Positions 1 through 30,567 are shown, counted from the stretch's first letter. The stretch is DNA of 64,000 nt from Acanthornis magna (GCA_036785705.1 JAWUZG010000001.1:6014001-6078000), one strand, 5' to 3'. Translations and numbers: made by a program. The notes: a model not told the origin generated them from the sequence alone.

Positions 1-583
1 TTCCAGAGTGCAAAGAACCTCTTGCTCATTTTGGTTGTGTGTTCTGAAAATGCATGTAACTTCTTTGTAAGTGAATAGTGTGGTGCAGTTAAAAATTATA
101 CTTGGGATTAAGATTTGTTCTTATGAGTAAAGTTTCACAGGAATGGGGTTTTCATCTTGATATACTTAAAATGGGTTGCTTATTTCAGTGTTACTACCTT
201 TAATAGATTGTATCTGTGAATTTTCATATAGCCAGTATTATTTTCATATTATCTGAGAGGTTCTTTAAAGGTAATTTTAGTATTAAGTATGAAAAGTAAT
301 TTCAAGATGTGAAACTAGTGACAAAGTGAACACAATTAAACTGTATTAATAATGGAAAATGAAATATCTACAATCAACATAGCAATGTAAGATGCACCCA
401 GGTAAGTGCACAAATTCTAATTCATTTACAGCTAGAAATTATTCCACTGCAAAATGCAACCAGAAGGACTATTACTAGGGAGTGTCTAGCTTAATTTCAG
501 GGTTTCTAGGTTGTACAAATAGCATTGTAATAGAATTTTTATGTTTATGGCTCATTTTATATTTTAACTCTCTTTTTCCCTAG
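1..583 (+). other. SEMA3A intron (3' part)
   Basis: AT-rich intron sequence ending in the pyrimidine tract and TAG acceptor of the 42-bp exon. No other exon or repeat is recognised. Confidence 0.85.
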
Positions 584-17515
<16,932 letters not shown>

Positions 17516-20500
17516 GCTACATTACCTCTAGGAACCTCATCCAAGTAGAAACTTGTATAGACAGATAACTGGAAAAAAATGCAATATTCATGAACTTTTT
17601 CATGGCATTATGTGGATGTTTACAAGAGTGGAAAGTTCAAACAGTTTCCACTAAGTTTAAATAGAATCCATTTCTAACTTTCCTAGCAAGTCCTTCCTCT
17701 CTGTTCTGATTCTAAGACAAGAAAGACCAGAGTTTCAAGGATGATAACTCACCCGGACCTAGCTTACTGCTCAAAAACTTCTGCAAGTATTCAGCAGGCA
17801 AGTTTTGCTTTCTCTTTTGACGGAGATACAAACAAAATGCTGTATTTCATGCTGTCATCTTACAGAAAAGAAAAACAAGCCCCACCTTTCATCATCAGCA
17901 CTACCATTTCTAGACTTATATAAAACTGCATGAACTCATTAAGCTGATGAACGTCTAAACACGTGATTGGTCACAAGGATTTTGTTCTTGTTTTGTCTAC
18001 CAGTTCTCCTGTTTATATGTGCTAGAAGAGGAAAAACAATACTGAATGAGATTGATCATGGAAATCTGAACAACTTAAGCCATCCGTCATCTGGATGAAA
18101 AAAAATGTGGAGTACACTGGCCTACTACTGATGACTTCTTTCAGCTTTGATCTAAAGATGTATTTTATTAAAAGTATAATTTAAATGTACCATGAAAAGA
18201 TATGCAGCAAACATTAGCTCCTTTCTAAAATAGATTAGACTTTTTGTCTTAGAAATATTGTACTTTCTAATTATTGGTTTAGAGGAAAAAAAGACAACTT
18301 CCAATTATGAGCTGCTTTACTCTTTTATTTGGAAAAACTTCCAGGGGAGCTGGTCACACTGCAGTTAACCTCCTCCCCTGTCAATATATGACATATAACA
18401 TCAAAGCAATTTTAAAACTAAGCTATTTTAACATGAAAGTCACTGTATAGCATGGAAGTATTCTGCATTCTGTTTTTCTAAGTATGGTATTTGAAATTAT
18501 TCAACTTGTATAATACCTTGCTATAGACTGAACCAATGAAGAGGAGAGCATTGATTTTCAGTTGTATATTTTTTTTAATTAAAAAACAAATAGCATTAAA
18601 ATACCCTCTGCTAATTACACTCTTGCTTTCTTGGTTCATATTTGTGAATGCTAATATTTAAATAGTGATGCTCATAGACTGTCATATATCCATGAGCAAA
18701 GCTCACATTCAGTTCAAGGAGTTGTGTTCCCAGCTCTGTGGTAGAGATTTGTCCACACCACTGACTCTCAGTGCTCCATTCTTTCTGTAGGCCAGATCAC
18801 CAAAATGCAAAGAAACAGCACTAGGCCACGCAAATAAGAACCCCAAAGCCAGCGCCCCTTTTTAAGATCTGAGGGACAGTTTTATCTGTGGGTGAAATCT
18901 GCTGAAGTAGTAAATTGGTGAAGTTCAGCAAAAGACTAGTTTATACTAACAGATAATTTGGTCCTGCACTTCTGTCTTATTCTATATACAGGAGAGCAAC
19001 AGGGTAAAACAGACAATGTGCTTGCATCACGAGTGTCAGTTTAGGGTTATAAGTAGTGGATTTATTCACCTCAGCACAGATGTGCCTTTGGTCCCCAGTT
19101 CTATGGTGTCCAGTTCATTTGAGATCATCTTTCTCCAGCCTCCCATGTCTTACCTTGGCAGAGTCTGTAAATGACATAATTTCAAGTAATGTCATTGTGG
19201 GGAAAATTACTAGAACAAAATCCTTAGTTTGCTAAAGGAGCTTTTATATAAAAGTGTGTCTGCACTGATGACTGATCTGTTTTGTTGTTATTCACTCTGT
19301 GGTATTTAATTTATCAATTTATTGCTACACTATCAATCAGCCTTATCAGATAGGATATAACACAACTGCTGTGACAGCTTCTCTCACAATGTGCCCCAGT
19401 CTCCTTGCCACTCACTAACTCTAGTATCCTTCTGCCTAGTGAAGCCTTGGCTTCTTGCCTCCGTAGCAATTGGATTTTCTCTAACAGCCAACTTACTTCA
19501 GTCCCCTTTGAATCCTTTGGAGGGGATGAACTTGCAAGATTTTTTTTGTCATTTAATTCTTTAGGAAAAAAAAAATTGAATAGGCTAGGACAAGGCTGTA
19601 GGGCCATGATTTAAGAAAGCACTAGGGAATTTATTTTTAAAGCAACTTTAAGTCTCTCTTATGTTTAACCTGACTCTTGTGAACTTTAGTATGCTGTTAA
19701 ATTCCCATTGTTTCACGATGTGCTGAATATGGATGAATTAAAACATATGTTCAGCTATGTGCTTTTCTGTACAGAAGTATTAATTTTTCAGTTCAGCTTA
19801 TGGTTAATTTCTGAGCACTGTTGTCAATTGAATTATTTAATCATAGAATATTCTGTAGCCTTTTATGAAGGGCTATTGTGTACCATCTAGTTACTACAAA
19901 CCTCTTTCTTACAAAAGGAAACAGTTTTAAAATGAACCTCAAAAAATTCAGTGGGAAAAATACAGATTGATTTCAATACAGCGAAAATCACTTTGTTTCC
20001 ATTTTTACAGATTCATGAAATTGCTATGTAACTTTTTTTTCTCTACCATGCTCATAGCAACTAGTTCTATAGCAACTTGCTACAAAAAAATCGAACCAAA
20101 ACCAACCTCTTTCACAATGCCTGAAGAGGAAACATATTAAATTAAGTCAGAATTCTAAGATATGTTTTTCTATGCTGAGAAAGATAATCTGTGGGAAGAA
20201 AATTACAGAAGTTGCAATGTTTTTGCCATGACCTGACAGTCTCATTGACCAATTGATATGATCATATCTTACAAACTTCAATCCAATCCTTACTGACATG
20301 AGTAGTCTTGTTTAAGTCTTTGTATTTGTTTATATAAAGAAGAGGGCGAAAGATCAAGCCAACAGTGGAAATTTTTTATTTTTAGGTTCATATTATGGTC
20401 AAGTTATAACAACATTTAATACTGATGTGAATTTTTTTTCAAAGAGCATAGGCCTTCATGAATTCATGTATAGAAAGATGCCCTGCAGCTTCAGCAAGAT

Positions 20501-20930
20501 TCATACCCCCATTTATGTCATTATTGTTTAAAGCAACATAAAATTTGAAAATAAAGATTAAAATGGTATTTCTGTAAATGGCCAATAAAACCCTCTAAAC
20601 CTCTAGTTACAGACTTTAGAAATAGTAAGTAAAAAGTTGTCTTTAAGCTGGAGAGAAATAAAGGATTTCATTTACAACCAGAAAGATCTATTTTCTTTTG
20701 TTTTAAGATATCCATCTGCAAGGAACAAAAATATATTAAATCTTATTCTTGCTCATGTACACTTTGCACTTGTATGGATCACTGAAATGGGAATTTGTTC
20801 AATGGCTCCTAAAAGCTATATGGTTATGTTAAACTATAACATCAAACTGAGAAAATGTGCATCTTTGCAAAACTAAGTTAAATCTTCATGACCCAATAAA
20901 GTCACTATGTAAAAAAAAAATAAATTAAAT
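17516..20930 (+). other. SEMA3A: SEMA3A 3' untranslated region (end inferred)
   Basis: AT-rich sequence continuing directly from the stop codon, with scattered ATTTA-type elements and no coding signal. The 3' end is inferred from three AATAAA hexamers at 20550-20555, 20584-20589 and 20895-20900. The last is followed by an A-run and then a T-rich stretch, as expected around a cleavage site. A further AATAAA at 21343-21348 could serve a longer form, and an ATTAAA at 18167-18172 a shorter one. No transcript data are available here, so the end is approximate. Confidence 0.55.
20895..20900 (+). promoter_or_regulatory. SEMA3A: Candidate distal poly(A) signal AATAAA of SEMA3A
   Basis: Canonical hexamer, about 3.4 kb after the stop codon, with a T-rich stretch beginning about 50 bases downstream that could be the downstream element. 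Two more AATAAA lie about 310-350 bases earlier (20550 and 20584), giving a cluster. Confidence 0.45.
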
Positions 20931-23449
20931 GCATGTGAATGCGCATTTACTGTTCCTTTTTATGTATTATTTAGTGAATATCAATGGTATGTGTTTAATA
21001 GTTCAGTTTTTGCTACCTACACATTAGTCAAAAGAGATGTAAATATTTTTGACTAGATAAGGAGGTACAGTGTAAAGTACTGTTATCTAGAGGTACTCCA
21101 TTTCGGTGTGTTCAGCGAAATACTAAAATGCAAGATTTTGCCACACAGGTGATAAGGTGGTTTATTTGCTATATCAGTGTCTGAGTTATGCGCTTATTCC
21201 TTAAACGCATTCCTCACTGGGTAGTAAATAATTCTACTTCTGTATTTATCACTTCAATTCAGATGGGAACTAGAAAACTGGAGAGAAAGTGTAATGAAAC
21301 TGCTGCTGTAAATTATTTCTTTTAGCATGTATTCAGTTGTTAAATAAACATTTCTTCCAAATATTTGAAGTTCACTGTCTTGACTGTTTACACGGAAATG
21401 TGCCCTGTAACCTTCACGAGCATATGGAGTGCATTGTTGCCAATATAATGCTATCAATGTATATGAGCTCTGTTTATTAGGCCAGAAGGGTTGCTATTTT
21501 TATTAATGGCATTTTTCGTTTCTCTTTTGAAGACTACAAACTAATAAGCCTGAAATGAAAGGCATGAACTTATCTTCAGCCTATCTTTTGGCACAACTGC
21601 TAAGCTTGTGCAGATAAAGCCACACATACACACACCCCCACTCTCCACTCTGCCCACGAACCAAACTGTAAATCAGCCTGGAAGCCATGTGAATGTGAAC
21701 AAGTTGCTCTGCTTGATGAAATTTCACTCTCTGCAATGCTAATGGCTTAGGACAGCTATGCTGCTTCCCTTTGGAAACTGGCTTGCACAGAAAGCAAGTG
21801 GAATAAATCAGGTTCTGTCTGTTACCAACATACCCTTGTATCCCTAGGTAAACTTAGCAGCTGTTTGGAAGTGCTTAGGGGCTCTGTCTAAAAGTAATAT
21901 GCCGTGGCACTAAGCATTGTGCAAGCAGCTAATAAGACAAATGCTGTCCTGGAAAGCATGAAGTTTAAATATGCCAGACAAGAAGTGGAGGAAGGAAAGT
22001 ATCGTTATTTCCACTTGGCACATACAGAATTGCAGAAACAACCAGTAGCACTGAGCCGTCACTAATCCATTCAGCCTCACCCATGCTCCTTCCTGTAGGG
22101 CAAGGACAGAGGAGTCCAGTTCAAAAGGATGTTGTAAGGATATTTTATGGTTACTACTGTTTTCTGAAAATGAAAAGAAGCCCTCAGTAGCAGCCAAGCA
22201 ACTCAGTGGGTTACAAAAGATGCTGCAAACACAAAAAGGACAAAATGAATATGACAAGCCATGAATCTGGTAATTGAAAAAAGAATAATTTTGTATTTTT
22301 GTGTCCAGGGCAAGGCTCATAAATACTCACAGCGGAAGACCCTTGTTTCTGGATGCAGCCACACTGTGTCCTTTGCTAGAATTCCTTGCTAAGCACAGCT
22401 CAACTGAGTGTCCTCTGTTTCTACTCTGTACATTGCCAGGAACGTACAATGCCTAGGGGTAACCTTCAATGACAATGAATGGGAAGAAAGAAGAAACATT
22501 TGGGATTTTACGCTTATTTGTTCTTGTATACAAATGCATAGATAGGTAGATATACATTTAAACAGCCAGCTTTCATTGAGATAAAATCCTCTTTTCTCTG
22601 AAGTATTTGAGGCTCTAGATGTAATTCTAGTACATCTCTGAATATGTTTGGCAGCTTCAGCTATAAATTGTTATAAATGTTTCCTCTGTGAAGGCTGAAA
22701 CACACTATTCTGCTTCCTTACAGGTCACATTCACTGATCTCCCCATCAAACATCCATTTAGTGGCAGACAAAGTTATGATTTTCTTTTCCAAAGCATAAA
22801 ACAAAGGGATTATTATCCCTAGAATGCTCAGTAACAGGATACAAGCAGATCAGAGTATTAGTGACTCAGTCAGCTTCTTTGCTCCCCATAAATACTTACA
22901 TGAAAGGCTGAGGGATCCTCATAGTAAAACTAAAAACTGTGGAGAAGAGGCCTTGTTTGAGACCTTTTTGTCCTGGAATTTATAAAAGGCTGACATTTTG
23001 GAGAACTTCAGGATGATCTGAGCCAAATCCCAAAGCTCTAGAGAAGCAATATCTAAACTGAAAAAGTTTCACTTAGGTTAAGAAAGCAAACTCCCTTTCT
23101 TTCATGGAAGTTTTTCACCTCTTCAGGAAATGGATTTCCGCTTGCCTCAATATTAACCCGAAGAGGTCATTATATGGTTTATACAGTCCTTGTTGAAGGT
23201 TGCTATCTTCTTCCACACACCTGGGGAACGCCGTTTCTCATCACCAGCCTTCCTTGAGCTGCTGTTTTGTGTAGGTGCTCCAAACTATCATGCCATCTAC
23301 TCTTGTGACTTCTGTTAGTGCTGGGCCTAAAAATGTCCTGTTCCCATCCGCAGGTATAAAATCTGGCCTTGGTGGGCAGCAAAAAGCATGTGTTCATTGG
23401 ACTGTGAGGTACCATGCAAGAAGATTCCTGTCAGGGAAGTTTTAAGGGA

Positions 23450-23800
23450 TGGGAAATTCCATGTGTGGGGGCAGTACGGGGTCTCTGAGGTGGCAGAGCC
23501 TGACCCCATATCCAGGACGGGACAGCTGGGACAGCTCCAGCCCTGGCTTCAGGCACATCCCCTGAGCATGAGGCACAGGTGGATGTGGCTCGGCATGGCC
23601 TGTGGGGCAGGGTTTTTGGGATTGGAGCTGGAATCCTGCAGCCTCTCTGGGGCAGGCTCTGGGTGCCGGGGCTGCAGTGGGGTCCGCGGCTCTGGGCAGG
23701 GTGGGATGAGCAGACAAGGTCATTAGGGCTCCTGAGGGCAGTCAGTGAGCCTGGGGTTTGCAGCCAAGGAGGCTCAGAGCCCCTTCCTGAATGGCTTTTA
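23450..23800. other. Isolated GC/G-rich island
   Basis: About 350 bases clearly richer in G and C than anything near it, with G runs of three or four around 23590-23705 and several CpGs (for example in GGTCCGCGGC). Its overlapping open frames on both strands are a by-product of few A/T stop codons. It could be an old repeat, a CpG-poor island or a minisatellite relic; I cannot assign it. Confidence 0.6.
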
Positions 23801-26251
23801 ACCACCTGAGGTCACTTGTCTTCCACGTTTGGAGTCAGCTCTGCCTTCAGAAAGCCTGTGATAAACCAGCAGTACTTTAACAGCACAATTTGTTCCCAGT
23901 TTGACTGGCCCAGTTTGGTTGATGTTTAAATAAAAAGGTGAATGTACACCACTTACTAAGAATTAATGTGCACAGGATTATGACACTTTTTCTTTAATTA
24001 GAGAAGATCTCATGAAAAGAAAGATCTGGCCTTCTCCCCACATGTGAGCCTCCCAGATCCCATTCCACAGAGCTGCGTCTGAGGCACTTGGGACAGGTTT
24101 TGAAGGATGAATCTGATTTCATGAACAGGCCTAATACTTTTTCAAGCCACTCCACCTTGCAGTCTGGTGTGAATTAAATCTGATGGCCTGCCCTGGGAAA
24201 AATACTCTTTTTTACACCTCTCAACATGCGGTACCCCTGCGGCCTGTATTACTTTTATGCTTTATCCAAATATATTGTATTCATTTCTCTGTGAGTTTCA
24301 TGGCCATCTTTTCTTGTAAGCATGTTAACATAAATTATGATTGTTTATGCAGAGGCAAATGGAGATGCATGTTTCTGCATGGAAAAATTTTAAAAAGACT
24401 ATGGTAATTCTGTTGTATCTACTACATCAAGTAAATATCAAATACGACTTGAACTTCTCATTTCTTGCTTTAGCTGGGGGCAGGAGAGGAAAAGAGCAGA
24501 CAAAAGAAACACAGACATTTCAGCTGTGTTTTGCAATGATCATTTCCTTAAGCCCTTAATTTTTTTTCTGAGCTTGTAGCACTACATAGAAAGTAAGCAT
24601 TCCTACAAACTGCTTTTGCTGAACAATACTGCACTGAATAGCTCCATAAATCAGAATAAACAGATGAACTGTGCCAGTTCCTCTGAAGAAGGCTTAATTT
24701 ACATCTTCTGTTTGTTATTTTATTATTATAGTAGGCCCAATTCTGCTCTTTTTGTAAGGGTTTTGTCAGCACTTTTATTTTAAAGCCCTTTTTTAGGGCT
24801 TTAGAATTTTGTCTGCAGGTTAAAGATTTTAAGTATCAGCTTTTAATCAACAAATAACTTTACAGTACCTTAAAAAAATTGCTAGACTGTAATCAAAATT
24901 TCATTTTGAAAACAAACCAAAAAGGATCACAACTTTAGCCATGTCAGGTAGTTGTTTTAGTAACTGCACTGTGAAAAAATTATGAGAGGAGTAAAGCTCA
25001 GCGAGCATAATGGAAAGCTTCCCACCTCACTGGATTTTGTGTTTGTTTTTGAAACATCTGTGTGCTTTTCAGAGGTCCTGAATGAGACACCAGCTTAAAA
25101 ACATTCTCTAATTATTTGTGACTTGATCACATGTTGCTATTCCTAAAGTACGTCCTGGAGCAGAATGTATTCTTGCTTCATGCCTGTCTCTTCATTTAAG
25201 TCGATTTTTATTTGCTGTTCTTTGTGAAGATAATGTAGGGTCAACTCTTGCCCCAGTTTAACAGCTGTCTGATGTCCAGTACAGATGAAAAACACTTCTT
25301 GTGCTGTTTTGCATACTAGATAGTTACGGAGAAATGATACTTTTTGTTCTGCGGTATTTGAAATTGAAGGGATGGAACTGATCTGGATCTGTTACAGCAC
25401 TGTGGAATTTTTCACCGTATTTCCCTTTAATAATGAAAGATGTGCTCATACCACTCTTATAAACATGCCAACGCTTCTAGAAATCAACAAGTTGTATTTT
25501 TCGTCTTTAATACTAACCAGTATACTTAGCTATATCCTCACCCAGATAAATAAAGCTGTGTGTTCCACAGCCATTTTTGTTGACTGGAATCCATCAAACA
25601 GTCAGGATACTGAAAGGTATGAATTTCAATCCTTTTGCTATTCACTGTGTCTCAAAATGTTACTTTTGAAAGCTAAACAGTTTGATGCCAGTGTAAAGCA
25701 ATTGAATATAACAGGGCTTCAAACTATGATAAATGTTTCACATATGTATCTGTGATCTTCACAAGCTGGAGCAGGAGAAACGGCTGAATGCAGAAAAATT
25801 AAACTACTTGTAGTTAAGTTCACGGTTGCATGTCAAAATAGAAGATATAAAGCAGCTGAAAAAATCTTTGGACACAGAGTGGATCACAGGCACGCTTGGC
25901 ATATAATGTTTCTTTGTCTCCTACAAATTCTGTTTGGCATTCACTGTGATTTGACAATATGTTGGCAATTGTACATACTGTTGCCTGACAGAAAAGTATT
26001 TCTGCAAATATTTGGAACTGTTGTTAACACTAAATCCTTTTTTTGTAGCGCTTGCATCTGGAAGAAGCTGAAACCTTTAGTAAAGCTCCAGGGATACTTT
26101 CAGGTATGGTGCCCTCACAAATTATAGTTTGCTTATAATCTCTGTGTAAATCATGACAAATCTCACTAGGACCATTAAAAGGTTAGAAGTGGTCTGTGGT
26201 AGAAGAATACCACAACATAATATTGGGACATTTTTTATTGAGAAAAAAATG

Positions 26252-26297
26252 AAAAAAAAAAAAAAGGAACAGGACACAAAAGGAACAGGAAACAAAA
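26252..26297. repeat. A-rich tract with short 16-bp tandem
   Basis: A run of about 14 A is followed by two near-identical units of AAGGAACAGGACACAA type. Simple-sequence expansion is the likely origin. Confidence 0.7.
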
Positions 26298-28175
26298 ACT
26301 AAAAATGCAATCTCTACTGAAATGTTACTGTCTTCTATATTTTATTTTGTTGTATTTTTAAAGTTAAAAACATTATTTTCTATTTTGCCACAAGTATGAA
26401 TGTTGATTCTATTACAGCATTGAACATTTTTGTGTTCCTTGCAAACCAGTTAAAAATAAACACCACTAAGAAAAGAAATGCTTATCAAGTCCATAAAACG
26501 GACTGCATAACTGTTAATCCTTGGCTCTTAGACTAGTTGGGTCAGTTAGATTTATATAGTAGAACAAGCACATATTTCACAGCGGGAATGTGATCTATTG
26601 AGGAATACTTACTCATTTTCTCAAGCAAAGGCAATGTACTACTATTTCCTCCCTTCAACTGCCTTCCCAAAGTGGAACTTAATTTGCTAGTGCCAAGGAA
26701 TTTCATTCCTAATGCTTTATTCCAATGACTCCTACCAAGTAGATGATCCTGAATGAAGCCTGCAATATTTTACCTCTGTCACTCCTTCAAGCCACTGTTT
26801 TACCCCAACACCAGAGATCTCCAAAAGGATTTATCGACATCATCAAAATAGTACTAGAACTACAATGCTAAAAGAATTAAAAATATGAAATATTTCCATA
26901 ATAAATATAAGAAGTGGTTGCAATTACAGGTAACCTCTAAAGACCCAGTTTTCTATTTGAAGGATAAAGAGGTACGTGCATGTACACTGAGCTGTTCTAG
27001 TGCACTTGAGTATTACAGGCATAATGAACTGCTAAAAATCAGGAAAAATTCTAGGAAATGAGTGAAATCTGCTTCCATCATAGATCTTGGAAAATCCACC
27101 ATTATTAATGGAATGGGATCAATCCAGGATTTGCATTTCCTGCCACGAGTCACTAAAAGCAATGGCTTGAGGCATTCTAAGTCAGGCTCTGTATGGAAAC
27201 CTGTTTTGGTAGTCTGTTAATAAAAGGAGGTGAAGAAACTGTGCTGCATTTCTAATAACATGAAGCTCCTATAGCAGTTATGTTTTAGCTCTGATTTTAC
27301 ATTTGAACTTTTGGTATAAGAGCAAGAAATGTTAATTTGATCTCCCTATTTGATTCACATAAAAATTTACATTTCTTTTCTCACTCTGGAATTACCTGTC
27401 AGCCTGTAGTCACTTGGAAAGGTGACTGGCAACAATTTCAATGCCAGAGAATGAGCCTTCTCCCCCCTCCCACAGATCTCTGCAGAAGATCTTGATATTT
27501 GAAAAAGACTTGGAGAAGAAAACTAAAGAGAACTGTCAGTTTTTCATATATACACCTCTAGGGAGCATAAGCTTCTAGTATTACCAAGAAAGATATTTTC
27601 ACATCATAAAAAGAGCTCAGCCTGAATTTTAAGCCAACTGTTTCAAGTCTGGGGTTTTTTTTTCAGCGGCTTTCCTGAAGTGATGTTTTATAAGGATGGA
27701 TTAATATAGAAAGTATAATACTGTTCTTAAAAAATTGATGTGTGTCATTCAGTTCCGTCTTTCAGAAAAGAAGTACCAGGAGCCTCAGAGGAAAGCATAA
27801 ATTGTTCTTCAACCAGTAGTGTGGAGATAACCTGCTCACAGGGGAACTTTGTTCCTAGTGCTCATAACTTAGAGGATATAATACGATTTAAGTTTTCAAA
27901 GACAGTTTTCTCTTCTGTTTCTGGAGGAATGTGGAAATGTGGGTTGTTTGGATATGTTCAGGGTTGTTCATTTAATTGGAGTTAGACATAATCATGTTAG
28001 AGCTTTGAGTGCTGAAATAAATCTGCAACACATTAATTAACTTGTGGGTTATTACGAAGGTACTGTAAACCAAGGTTTCCTCATGCAAGACTGACATTTT
28101 TCTGGATAACACAGTAAATGTCTGTATTATTTTTATGAAGTATGTGTGTCTTTGTTCATCTGTTTCATCAGATAA

Positions 28176-28405
28176 ATGGTGGTTTAGATTGCATATTAGT
28201 AAAAATGTCCTCACTGAATGGGTTGTCAAGATTCAGAACAGGCTTCAAAGGGAAGTGGTTGAGTCATCATCCCTGAAAATATTTAAAAAGCTTGTAGATG
28301 TGGTGATTAGGGACATGGTTTACTGGTAGACTAGTGTTTGGTTTACAGTTGGACTTGAAAAAAGACATTTTCCAGCCTAAATTATTCTACGATTCTATGA
28401 ATTCT
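28176..28405 (+). mobile_element. CR1 LINE fragment, 3' end
   Basis: The sequence follows the 3' end of avian CR1. It has TTTAGATTGCATATTAGTAA, GGGTTGTCAAGATTCAGAAC, GGGAAGTGGTTGAGTCATCA, TCCCTGAAAATATTTAAAAA, GTAGATGTGGTGATTAGGGA, CATGGTTTACTGG, TTGGACTTG, TTTTCCAGCCTAAATTATTC and the terminal octamer-like ATTCTACGATTCTATGAATT. CR1 elements are 5'-truncated on insertion, which explains the short length. Many substitutions and a small internal loss before the TTTTCC motif show it is old. A short open frame overlapping it is a remnant of the 3' coding end and is not a gene. Confidence 0.9.
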
Positions 28406-28568
28406 AGATTGTTATCCTTCTCTGTTAGGGCACAAGAATGAATCCTTATTATTTCTTCATAACATAAGAGCATAATGAACAAGTGTGCTGGATCAGAGTG
28501 GAAGTTCATCTTGCCCAACTACCTGTCTGAAACACTGGTCAAAAGTGAATGTGCACATAAGACTATTT

Positions 28569-28609
28569 AAAAAAAAACAAACCAAAAAAACCAAAAAAAC
28601 CCCAAAAGA
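28569..28609. repeat. A/C-rich low-complexity tract
   Basis: A runs separated by C or CC (AAACAAACC, AACCAAAAAAACC). Simple sequence. Confidence 0.8.
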
Positions 28610-30488
28610 TTATTCCCCAGAATAATCTCCTAGCTTTCAGTCTGATATTCTCCATATATTTCTGCTGGTTCTTGTTTTAATGTTAATAATATTTGCAGTA
28701 GTTTAACAACTATTCTGCTTCAAATTGAATAATCTGATTCTTAAATACAAGACCTTAAGGTATACACTATGTCTCCACGTTGAGAAGTATTTTGCAGGTA
28801 AATAGGTAGCTATAACTATCAGATATTAAGAGATAAAAGATATTTAAACTCCTGTGTAGCATTTCGTGCTAGTTTTTATTTACTGGTGTATATTACAAGA
28901 TTGTAAAAAGGCTTATGAATTACAATATTTAATCATACAGTACTCGAGTAAGAAGATGACCTGTACCAAAATTGTAATTACAGCCTAAAGCAAGAAAGAG
29001 CGGGTCAATACAATAGTCAGCTGGGAAAAACCACCAGACAATAGTGAGATACTACTGATTAGTCTAATAATTGCTTTATCACAACAGCTAATGAGCTATT
29101 GCTGAGTATTGTCTTATGAAATGCCAAAGAGATTTTCATTGAAGACTGTGAGAAAATCAATTGCACAGCTGAAACTCTGTAGAACAATGCAAAAAATAGG
29201 ATTATACTTCTTCTATCATTATCCATTTTATTTTTATAAGCATGATGGGAAACCAATTATGATGACAGCTGTGATAAGTCTTCTTTAAAAATTGTACTGA
29301 TTATGTCTTGTTTCAGATTACCCATATGAGGAATAGCTAGAAAGAAAAATAAACCTGATCCTACATGCACAGTGCAGCCCAGTGTCTTCCTAATTTGCTC
29401 TAAAAGCTCTTTAAAAACAACTGAATTCAGCGAATAATCAAATTAAAACTATATAAGTAACAACTTTGTTTCTAGAAGTATGATTTAAATCAGTGGAAAA
29501 ACTAAGATTATTTTTTGTTGTTTATTATATGCGTTGCTCTTCCTACCTATGTGACTTCCAAAATACCTTCAGGGATTCATTGTTTCATATATGAACTTGT
29601 GTTTTTTTCGTGATGGGGGTGAAGGTTGCAGTGGATGTCAGTGTATATATGCGAACATTTAGCACATTGCCCACAATCAGAATTCGGGATTGGAATGGAA
29701 TAACAGATGACTGAAAGAGGAAAGACATCTGTATATATTTGAAGCCACAGCGATTATTTATCTTGGCATTTGTTCATAACTAGTAGATTAAAAGTACCTC
29801 TTCCATAAAAAGTCAAATAATTTTTTAAACTAAATTGAAGGATTATTTATTAGATCCTTATCAAACATTAGCCTTTTAAATTTACTATAGAGACAGCCAA
29901 AATGCCTTCAATATTTTATTAAAAAGCATGTATGTTTTTCTTAATCTTCTTTTATGGATGGTCTTCCATTTCATGGGTTCCTTTTAATATTACAAGGAAT
30001 GGCACAGGTCTTTGTAGGGAAAGAGTAATCAACTGAAAATCACTTCTTAAATAACTTGAATTTCTCTTGGAAATCTTTTTAGTAAGCATTATTTTTCTTC
30101 AGACCGTTTGGGTCTTAGAGTTCTCATATCTTGGCAAAGCTATCATTAATTTTTATTAACTGTAAACAATCATAGCAAATTTTTCAGACACATAACCAGA
30201 ATGTGGCTTGATCTATAAAGGCACTTAGATACCCTATTTTGTCATGCCTTCATTAACAGATCTCTTTCTTCCTTGTGACATGTGTAGGAAATAGTACTTT
30301 CACTGCTCTACAGCTGAGAGCTCAGGCCAAGGATAACCCAAGTGGCTGGATAACATTGCCTGAGTGCCTCAATCAGAAAATGAGCCCAGCTTTTCCAAGT
30401 CTGAAACCACAAAACTATTCACCCTTCCTTAGTAAATGGGCTTGCAATATATATTTCCACATGCTTTGTGTTTGCACTACCCCAGAAT

Positions 30489-30527
30489 CATTCACAAAAT
30501 AACCTAATCATCTACAAAATAACCTAA
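30489..30527. repeat. Short 20-bp imperfect tandem
   Basis: ACAAAATAACCTAA occurs twice, 20 bases apart, just before the T29 run. Confidence 0.75.
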
Positions 30528-30564
30528 ATTCCTTACCACAATTTCTGTTTGATATGAAACTAAC

Positions 30565-30567
<3 letters not shown>

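Larger units (their letters stand above)
20931..28175. other. Intergenic, downstream of SEMA3A
   Basis: No gene recognised. It contains a short CA-rich stretch near 21621-21640, an isolated GC-rich island at about 23450-23800 and an A-rich stretch with a 16-bp tandem near 26252-26297. Open frames here (the longest about 136 residues on the minus strand near 22 kb and 127 residues near 25.4 kb) match nothing I know. Confidence 0.7.

Noticed and set aside
19834..19910. Minus-strand CR1 end (AATCATAGAATATTCTG)
   Set aside because: The first 16 or so bases resemble a CR1 tail, but what follows does not continue into the GAGTTGGAAGGGACC-type sequence. Probably chance, though a very old fragment is possible.
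21910..22320. 136-residue minus-strand open frame
   Set aside because: No known domain, Phe/Leu/Cys/Ser composition typical of random AT-rich sequence, and no splice or promoter support.
23388..23809. Overlapping open frames on both strands (76-124 residues)
   Set aside because: They arise from the GC-rich island, where stop codons are rare. The proteins are low-complexity Gly/Pro/Ser-type and disagree between frames.
28569..28609. CRISPR-like or structured repeat
   Set aside because: It is only A runs with C interruptions, with no spacers of constant length. The genome is also clearly vertebrate.
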